10,666 nt of DNA, taken from assembly GCA_026387595.1 (NCBI GenBank), contig JAPLLL010000109.1, forward strand, positions 7,422-18,087, given 5' to 3'. Within the stretch, counting starts at the first letter, position 1. Each line of letters begins with the position of its first letter. The notes beneath the pieces were generated by a model, which was not told the origin of the DNA, ran no database searches, and saw only the letters and a program-made list of their open reading frames with translations. This document shows positions 5,052-10,666 of this stretch, piece after piece. The DNA comes from Candidatus Omnitrophota bacterium (lineage in GTDB: Bacteria; Omnitrophota; Gorgyraeia; JABMQH01). A program made the translations under genes and the position numbers.

Positions 5052-7965
5052 TATATCCATAAAAAATCCCGTTTTTGCCTGGATGCTCATGGCCGCGCTT
5101 ATTATTTTCGGGTTCATAAGTTACGGCCGCATGGGCGTGGGACAATTGCCGGATGTGGATTTCCCGGTTGTTTCCGTGAGCCTTACATGGGAAGGCGCTG
5201 CGCCCGAGGTTATGGAAAGCGACGTAGTAGATATAGTGGAAGATTCCATAATGAGCATTCAAGGGGTGCGGGATGTCTCCTCTTCGATACGACAGGGCGC
5301 AGCAACTATAACAGTTGAATTCGACCTGGACAGGGATATTGACGTTGCCATGCAGGATACCAAGACAAAGATAGACCAGGCGCAACGGCAGCTTCCCAAC
5401 GACATAGACCCGCCTGTATTGACAAAGGTAAATCCGGAAGATAATCCTATCCTGATGCTTACTGTTTCTTCGGCCGAAAGAAACCTGCCGGACCTTATCA
5501 CTTATGTGCAGGACCACCTGAAGGACCAGTTTACAACGGTCAAGGGCGTTGGCGATATCTTTCTGGGCGGGTTTGTTGACAGGAACCTCAGGATATGGGT
5601 TGACGCGAATAAACTTGAGGCGTATCAGCTTACTGTTAAGGATGTAATAGACGCGGTGCAGAAAGAGCATCAGGAAGTGCCTGCGGGCCGCATTGAGACA
5701 ACGACAAAAGAATTTAACGTCAGGCTCATGGGCGAGGCGCCCACAACCGACGAATTCGCAAATATCCTTATACCCACCAGGTCCGGCAAGGCGATCTATA
5801 AGCCGATCTACCTGAAGGATGTCGCTACTGTGGAATACGGCCTGGCAGATGTAAGGCGCATAGCGCGCACCATGGGCAGGGCAACCGTAGGGCTCGGCAT
5901 ACGCAAGCAGCGCGGCTCAAACGAGATCGACGTAGCGCACAGGGTTTTGAAACGCCTTGAGGAAGTAAGAATAGGGACATTCATAGTCGTATATTTTATG
6001 GGTTTTACGCTTAATACGTTTACGGTGCTCGGCCTTTCGCTGGCAGTCGGTATTGTTGTTGACGACGCGATCATGGTGCTTGAAAATATAGTGAGGCACC
6101 GCGAACGCGGGCAGGAAAAAGTTACCGCCGCCAGGGACGGGGCAAGACAGATAACCTTTGCCGCCATGGCGGCAACGATCGCGCTTATCGCGATCTTTCT
6201 TCCTGTGGCGTTCATGTCCGGGATCATAGGAAAATTTTTCTTCCAGTTCGGCGTGACCATTTCAGTGGCAGTGGCGCTTTCGCTCCTTGAGGCGCTGACG
6301 CTTACGCCGATGCGGTGTTCGCAGTTCCTGCAGGTCGGTGAGCGGCATACGCGTTTCGGAAAGGCTATTGACGGATCGTTTAAATGGCTGGCAAAGCGTT
6401 ATCATACGCTGCTTGAGAAGGCGCTCGGCCGGAAAAAGATCGTGATCGCTTTTTCACTGGTATTTTTTATTACATCGCTGTTTTTCTTTAAACTGCTGCG
6501 CAAAGAATTTGTCCCGTCCCAGGACCTCAGCATACTCATGTGCCGCCTGCAGACGCCCGTAGGATCTTCGCTTGAACTGACAAGCGACCGTTTTAAGGCA
6601 GCCGAGGGATTCATTACCAACCGGCCGGAAGTCGAGGGATATGTCGCCATTATCGGCGGCGTAGGCGGCGGAGAAGTAAATTCAGGCATGATATTTGTTA
6701 CGTTCAAAGAGCCGTTCAAGCGGCCCGTTGTCCCTCCCGCAAGGCATCGCCTGTCCCAGACAGAGCTTATGGCGCTTTTAAGGACAGGGCTTAACAAGAT
6801 ACCGGACATACGCGCGACCATTCAGGACCTGTCGCTTTCCGGATTTTCCGCCCAGCGCGGATTCCCTATAGAATTTTCCGTAAGGGGCCCTGATTGGGAA
6901 AAACTGGCTTCCTGCGCCGAGCAGATACGAAAAGAGATGGGTAAAAGCAGCCTTATGGCCGACGTTGATACCGATTATTTCGTTTCGGTGCCTGAGATAC
7001 AGGTCAAACCTGACAGGAAAAAAGCTGATGAGCGCGGGGTAAGCATTGATGTTATCGGCAATACTGTTAATTCGCTTATCGGCGGAGAGCGCATAGCAAA
7101 ATATACAAAAGACGGCAGGCGCTACGATGTAAGGGTGCGCCTGGTGGCTTCCCAGAGGACGCAGGTAAGCGATATTGAAAAATTGTGGGTGTGGAACAAC
7201 AGGAACGAACTCGTGCAGCTTAAGGATATCATAACAGTGGAAGAAAAATTAAAACCGCTGACCATAACAAGGCGCAACAGGGAAAGGGCGATCTCGATAT
7301 TCGCGAACGTTGCCACCGGTAAATCGCAAACAGACGCTATCAGGGAGGTTGAAAATATCACGAAAAAGATCCTTCCGGAAGGCTACCGTATTGTATTCAG
7401 CGGCAGCACGCAGACATTCAAGGAATCGTTCTCTAACCTTATACTCGTGTTCTGGCTCGGGATCCTGGTGGCATACATGGTGCTTGCCTCGCAGTTCAAC
7501 AGCTATGTCCATCCGATATCCGTCCTTCTTGCTTTGCCGTTCAGCATATCAGGCGCGCTGGTTTCCCTGTGGGTTTTTGGCCAGTCGCTGAATATCTACA
7601 GTATTATCGGCCTTATCCTTCTTATGGGTATCGTGAAAAAGAACTCTATCCTGCTGGTCGATTTTACAAATCAGATGCGTCGCCAGAATATGAATGTTAA
7701 GGCAGCGCTGTTAAAGGCCTGCCCCATACGCCTCCGGCCGATACTCATGACGTCAATGGCAACTATTACTGCGGCGATCCCGCCGGCCCTTGCGCTCGGG
7801 CCAGGGGCAGAGACGCGCGTTCCCATGGCCATAACCGTTATCGGAGGCGTAATATTGTCCACGATGCTTACCCTTTTTGTTGTGCCGTGCGTGTACATGA
7901 TTTTTGCAAAACTGGAAAAGAAGGGATATAACGTTGTTTCATTTGATGAAACCGAACCGGTTTAA
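5038..7965 (+). CDS. RND-family efflux permease with an internal deletion of TM2 and half of TM3
   Basis: This is an AcrB/MexB-type (HAE1) proton-driven inner-membrane pump. It is 975 residues long against about 1020-1050 for the family. TM1 is at about 11-32. The first porter region ends abruptly near residue 311 (RLEEVR) and continues at 'IGTFIVVYF', which is the end of TM3. The proton-relay aspartates are at 342-343 (VVDDAIMVLEN), against 407-408 in AcrB, so about 65 residues are absent. TM5-TM6 (372-422), TM7 (about 468-486), TM8 (about 800-820) and TM12 (about 925-955) are present. The TM10 lysine is K867 (GIVKKNS), and the TM11 'RPILMTSMATI' threonine region is intact. AAAGGAG at 5024-5030 lies seven bases before the ATG. 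The frame is open throughout, and the gene overlaps both neighbours. No adaptor gene precedes it. Whether it still pumps is doubtful. Confidence 0.9.
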   Translation: MSLSDISIKNPVFAWMLMAALIIFGFISYGRMGVGQLPDVDFPVVSVSLTWEGAAPEVMESDVVDIVEDSIMSIQGVRDVSSSIRQGAATITVEFDLDRDIDVAMQDTKTKIDQAQRQLPNDIDPPVLTKVNPEDNPILMLTVSSAERNLPDLITYVQDHLKDQFTTVKGVGDIFLGGFVDRNLRIWVDANKLEAYQLTVKDVIDAVQKEHQEVPAGRIETTTKEFNVRLMGEAPTTDEFANILIPTRSGKAIYKPIYLKDVATVEYGLADVRRIARTMGRATVGLGIRKQRGSNEIDVAHRVLKRLEEVRIGTFIVVYFMGFTLNTFTVLGLSLAVGIVVDDAIMVLENIVRHRERGQEKVTAARDGARQITFAAMAATIALIAIFLPVAFMSGIIGKFFFQFGVTISVAVALSLLEALTLTPMRCSQFLQVGERHTRFGKAIDGSFKWLAKRYHTLLEKALGRKKIVIAFSLVFFITSLFFFKLLRKEFVPSQDLSILMCRLQTPVGSSLELTSDRFKAAEGFITNRPEVEGYVAIIGGVGGGEVNSGMIFVTFKEPFKRPVVPPARHRLSQTELMALLRTGLNKIPDIRATIQDLSLSGFSAQRGFPIEFSVRGPDWEKLASCAEQIRKEMGKSSLMADVDTDYFVSVPEIQVKPDRKKADERGVSIDVIGNTVNSLIGGERIAKYTKDGRRYDVRVRLVASQRTQVSDIEKLWVWNNRNELVQLKDIITVEEKLKPLTITRRNRERAISIFANVATGKSQTDAIREVENITKKILPEGYRIVFSGSTQTFKESFSNLILVFWLGILVAYMVLASQFNSYVHPISVLLALPFSISGALVSLWVFGQSLNIYSIIGLILLMGIVKKNSILLVDFTNQMRRQNMNVKAALLKACPIRLRPILMTSMATITAAIPPALALGPGAETRVPMAITVIGGVILSTMLTLFVVPCVYMIFAKLEKKGYNVVSFDETEPV

Positions 7966-9253
7966 TATCATTATCCTCTGCCTACTGCTGTGCGGGCTGC
8001 CATTAGAGGCAGTAAAGGCGGCAGACACAGAAGAGGTACTTACCTGGGGCCAGTGTATTTCCGAAGCCAAAAAAAACCATCCTGACCTTATTTCCGCGGC
8101 AGAAGTCGTTAACCAGCAAAAGGCCGGCAAGGATATAACGGCAAGCGGTCTCTATCCCCAAGTCAGCGGCGATGTAAACGCATCAACGGCAAAAACAAGC
8201 AGCACCGCCTCTTCAACAGGCACTACCGCTAACAGGACAACGCATACCTATTCGTACGGCGTTACCGGCACGCAGCTTATATTCGACGGTTTTAAAACCA
8301 TAAATGATGTAAAAGGCGCGGCTGAGAACATAAAGGCCGCGCAGCAGGGCTATAGTTTTACTTCGTCTGAGGTAAGGTTGAGCCTGCGCACCGCATTTGT
8401 CAATTTGCTAAAGGCGCAGGAGCTTATCCGCGTGACAGACGAGATCGTTAAGATAAGAAGAGAGAACCTGGAGCTGATAACGCTCCGTTATATGTCCGGC
8501 CTGGAGCACAAAGGCGCGCTGATGACAGCGGAGGCGAATATGGCAGAAGCGGAATTTGAAGCCGCCCAGGCAAGGCGGGATGTTGAGCTGGCGCAGCGTC
8601 AGCTGACCAAAGAAATGGGCCGCAAAGATTTCAGGCCAATGGCGGTAAACGGGGATTTTATAGTACGTGATCCTGCCCAGGAAAAACCCGCTTTCGAGTC
8701 GTTTGTAAAAAATAATCCGTCTCTACTGCAGGCCGTGGCCAAGACAAACGCCGCAGCATTTGCTATCAGGGCCGCCTATGGTAATTTTTCCCCAACGCTT
8801 TCAGGTGATGCCGGAGCTGACAGGACCAGCTCGCACTGGCCGCCGGATAATAACCAATGGAACGCCGGGTTGGGCGTGAGCATGCCGATATTTGAAGGGG
8901 GGCTACGGACCGCGCAAGTGGCTCAGGCGCAGGCAGCGTATAACCAGGCAGAGGCCGACGAGAGAAGCCTACGAGACAAGCTTATTGTCGGCCTTGAGCA
9001 GACATGGGTTAGCCTGCAGGATGCCATCACAATGGTTAATGTGCAGCTGAAATCGCTTAACGCAAATGAAGAGCGTTCAAAAATAGCCGAGGCGCAGTAT
9101 TCAACCGGGTTTATTACGTTTGATAACTGGATCATTATAGAAGACGACCTGGTCAGCGCCAAAAAAAACTACTTGCAGGGCGAAGCAAATAGCCTGCAGG
9201 CCGAGGCAAACTGGATCCAGGCGAAAGGAGAGACATTGGAATATGCGCAATAA
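7946..9253 (+). CDS. TolC-family outer-membrane efflux protein (second copy)
   Basis: This 435-residue protein has a clear signal peptide: MKPNRF, a hydrophobic core, then cleavage after VKA at residue 25. Two OEP repeats follow. The first starts at 'LTWGQCISEAKKNHPDLISA' (32-51) and includes a Thr/Ser-rich segment (about 79-100) in the likely first surface loop, then 'QLIFDGFKTINDVKGA'. The second includes 'MPIFEGGLRTAQVAQAQAAYNQA' and ends with 'YSTGFITFDNWIIIEDDLVSAKKNYLQ'. It would be the outer-membrane exit for the adaptor and ABC ATPase that follow. The ATG at 7946 overlaps the RND gene by 20 bases. An upstream TTG at 7904 is in frame but would add 14 residues in front of a complete signal peptide, so it is rejected. 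The gene overlaps the adaptor gene by 11 bases. Confidence 0.92.
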   Translation: MKPNRFNIIILCLLLCGLPLEAVKAADTEEVLTWGQCISEAKKNHPDLISAAEVVNQQKAGKDITASGLYPQVSGDVNASTAKTSSTASSTGTTANRTTHTYSYGVTGTQLIFDGFKTINDVKGAAENIKAAQQGYSFTSSEVRLSLRTAFVNLLKAQELIRVTDEIVKIRRENLELITLRYMSGLEHKGALMTAEANMAEAEFEAAQARRDVELAQRQLTKEMGRKDFRPMAVNGDFIVRDPAQEKPAFESFVKNNPSLLQAVAKTNAAAFAIRAAYGNFSPTLSGDAGADRTSSHWPPDNNQWNAGLGVSMPIFEGGLRTAQVAQAQAAYNQAEADERSLRDKLIVGLEQTWVSLQDAITMVNVQLKSLNANEERSKIAEAQYSTGFITFDNWIIIEDDLVSAKKNYLQGEANSLQAEANWIQAKGETLEYAQ

Positions 9254-10151
9254 AAAAATGATATCGTTTTTTATCGCTGCAGTTATTATTATCGCCGCGG
9301 TGTTGATAGCAAGGGCAAAACAAGGGACAGTTTCCGGAGAAATCACACAAGAAATAATCCCGGTTATAGGGTCTATCAAAACATTCATATCATGCACAGG
9401 CACTGTCCTGCCGAAAAACCGCCTGGAAGTAAAGCCGCCTGTCAACGGAAGGATCGACCGCGTTTTGGTCCAGGAAGGCAACGAGGTAAAAACCGGGCAG
9501 ATCCTTGCTTGGATGAGCTCAACCGAAAGAGCGGCATTATTGGATGCCGCAAGGGGAAAAGGCGAGGAAACCCTGAAATATTGGGAAGATGCCTATAAGG
9601 CGATCCCGCTCTCCGCGCCTATTGACGGCGAGGTGATCGTGGCGACAACGCAGCCGGGACAGACCGTTACCACGGCCGACGCCGTGATCGTGTTGTCGGA
9701 CCGGCTTATTGTACGCGCGCAGGTGGATGAAACAGATATCGGGAAGATCACCCCTGATAGGAAGGCGATCATAAGCCTTGATGCTTATTCTGATACGAAG
9801 ATCAAGGCCTCGGTCGAGCATATATATTACGAATCAGAAACAGTCAACAACGTAACCATGTATAAAGTAGACCTTCTGCCAGAAGAGATACCGCCGTTTT
9901 TCCGTTCGGGCATGAACGCTACCGTAGACTTTATAGAACAAAGCAAGGAAAATACCCTGCTCATCCCGGCGGACGCGGACCATAAGGAAAAGACAAAGGT
10001 GCCCGTAACACTAGGGATGTCGGACGACAAAAATATAGAAGTGCTTTCCGGTATTACCGCGAACGATAAGATAATCCTGAAAACAAAAAAATATAATTTA
10101 CCTAAAAGCACCACAGGAACCAACCCGTTCCTGCCGAGCCGCAAAAGATAA
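9243..10151 (+). CDS. MacA/HlyD-like periplasmic adaptor subunit with minimal hairpin
   Basis: This 302-residue adaptor has an N-terminal anchor helix (about 7-24). It has the two halves of a lipoyl-like domain ('RLEVKPPVNGRIDRVLVQEG', 60-79; 'LSAPIDGEVIVATTQPGQTV', 123-142) and a beta-barrel with 'VRAQVDETDIGKI' (157-169). A membrane-proximal part follows, from about residue 225. Adaptors bridge the inner-membrane pump and TolC. MacA-type proteins usually have 370-400 residues with a long coiled-coil hairpin between the lipoyl halves; here that section is only about 30 residues (92-121). I remember similar short-hairpin adaptors from other bacteria, so this may be typical of a subfamily. The segment 'IPADADHKEKTKVPVTLG' (241-258) also seems to lack a strand. 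AAGGAG at 9225-9230 is 12 bases upstream of the ATG at 9243; an in-frame ATG at 9258 is an alternative. The stop shares one base with the next start. Confidence 0.88.
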   Translation: MRNKKMISFFIAAVIIIAAVLIARAKQGTVSGEITQEIIPVIGSIKTFISCTGTVLPKNRLEVKPPVNGRIDRVLVQEGNEVKTGQILAWMSSTERAALLDAARGKGEETLKYWEDAYKAIPLSAPIDGEVIVATTQPGQTVTTADAVIVLSDRLIVRAQVDETDIGKITPDRKAIISLDAYSDTKIKASVEHIYYESETVNNVTMYKVDLLPEEIPPFFRSGMNATVDFIEQSKENTLLIPADADHKEKTKVPVTLGMSDDKNIEVLSGITANDKIILKTKKYNLPKSTTGTNPFLPSRKR

Positions 10152-10666
10152 TGATAGAGCTGAAAAACGTATCAAAGACATATCAGATGGGCCAGGTTGA
10201 GGTAAGGGCCCTGCAGGATGTTTCGCTTTCGGTCGCGCCGGGGGAATTTTTAGCGATCATGGGGCCGTCCGGGTCAGGCAAATCCACGCTTATGCATATC
10301 CTCGGCCTTTTGGACAGGCCTGATTCCGGGGAATATTGCCTCGGGCAAAAAAATATCAACGAGCTTTCCGACGAAGAAGTTGCCGCAGTGCGAAACCGGC
10401 TGGTCGGTTTTGTATTTCAACAGTTTCATCTCCTGCCGCGCATGACCGCCCTGCAAAACGCCGAACTGCCTTTGGTCTATGCGGGAAAGCGCCACCTGAA
10501 AGAAATAGCAAAACGCAGGATCGATGAAGTCGGCCTTGCGGAAAGAATGAACCATAAGCCGAATGAACTTTCCGGAGGCCAGCAGCAGCGCGTTGCCATT
10601 GCCCGCTCGCTGGTCAATGACCCTCTTATAATTTTTGCGGATGAGCCTACGGGCAACCTTGATTCA
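10151..10666 (+). CDS. MacB/LolD-type ABC transporter ATP-binding protein (partial, runs off window end)
   Basis: An open frame of 172 codons starts at ATG 10151, which overlaps the adaptor stop by one base (TAATG), and reaches the window end without a stop. It contains all expected nucleotide-binding motifs up to the cut: Walker A GPSGSGKS (38-45), Q-loop Q90 in 'FVFQQFHLLPRM', signature LSGGQ (140-144), Walker B 'LIIFADEP' with D164 and E165 (159-166), and the start of the D-loop (GNLDS). 'QFHLLPRMTALQNAELPLVYAG' is typical of the MacB/LolD/FtsE-like group (family 3.A.1.122/125). With the adaptor and TolC-2 just upstream, a MacAB-TolC type exporter is the best reading, with the permease either fused or encoded next. 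Without the downstream sequence I cannot tell a 230-residue stand-alone ATPase from full-length MacB, though the organisation suggests a separate permease. Confidence 0.93.
   Translation, partial: MIELKNVSKTYQMGQVEVRALQDVSLSVAPGEFLAIMGPSGSGKSTLMHILGLLDRPDSGEYCLGQKNINELSDEEVAAVRNRLVGFVFQQFHLLPRMTALQNAELPLVYAGKRHLKEIAKRRIDEVGLAERMNHKPNELSGGQQQRVAIARSLVNDPLIIFADEPTGNLDS

Noticed and set aside
5008..5670. Long reverse-strand open frame (220 codons)
   Set aside because: It lies wholly antisense to the start of the RND gene and the end of tolC-1, both with strong family matches, and its translation shows no recognisable domain.
7904..7945. Upstream TTG start for the second TolC
   Set aside because: It would place 14 extra residues before a complete signal peptide and lengthen the overlap with the RND gene, without a better ribosome site.
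1..10666. CRISPR array, tRNA, rRNA, transposase or phage genes
   Set aside because: No regularly spaced direct repeats, cloverleaf-like sequence, rRNA motifs or transposase-like frames were seen on either strand.

Overview
The window looks like chromosomal DNA from a diderm (Gram-negative-type) bacterium. It encodes two TolC-type outer-membrane factors, an RND inner-membrane pump, a periplasmic adaptor with a MacB-type ATPase, and an AsmA-like envelope protein. Gene density is high, all genes are on the + strand, and many start/stop codons overlap. The mixture of families (a GTPase-less YchF relative, a MacA-like adaptor with almost no coiled-coil hairpin, and DUF3108-like and DUF3568-like domains) reminds me of uncultured lineages such as Omnitrophota or deltaproteobacteria-like groups. 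That placement is an impression from family memory, not a demonstrated assignment. I see no tRNA, rRNA, CRISPR array, insertion sequence or phage gene, and no gene-free stretch longer than about 210 bases.

Left part (1-3216): an AsmA-like membrane-anchored protein with a DUF3568-like C-terminus (26-958) is followed by a four-helix PqiA/LetA-like membrane protein (1066-1578). A 209-base gap then holds a good sigma70-type promoter (1663-1691), a structured leader with two stem-loops and a possible nine-codon leader peptide. It leads into a DUF3108-like envelope protein (1788-2489) and a protein with the YchF/OLA1 C-terminal TGS (DUF933) domain but no working GTPase P-loop (2515-3216).

Right part (3233-10666, running off the end): an apparently single efflux transcription unit. 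A strong extended -10 promoter with a perfect inverted-repeat operator just downstream drives marR, tolC-1, an RND permease, tolC-2, a MacA-like adaptor and a MacB/LolD-type ABC ATPase (cut by the window end). Every junction from marR onward is overlapping or separated by one base. The MarR protein probably represses the whole unit by binding its own promoter. TolC-2, the adaptor and the ATPase look like a MacAB-TolC type ABC exporter. The RND permease and TolC-1 look like a second pump with no adaptor gene of its own.

The most notable points are: (i) the RND permease lacks about 65 residues covering the end of the first periplasmic region, TM2 and half of TM3, although the reading frame is intact; (ii) the structured, possibly attenuated leader before the DUF3108-like gene; (iii) the GTPase-less YchF relative; and (iv) the well-defined MarR promoter-operator. 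I do not see a clearly new defence or mobile system here.
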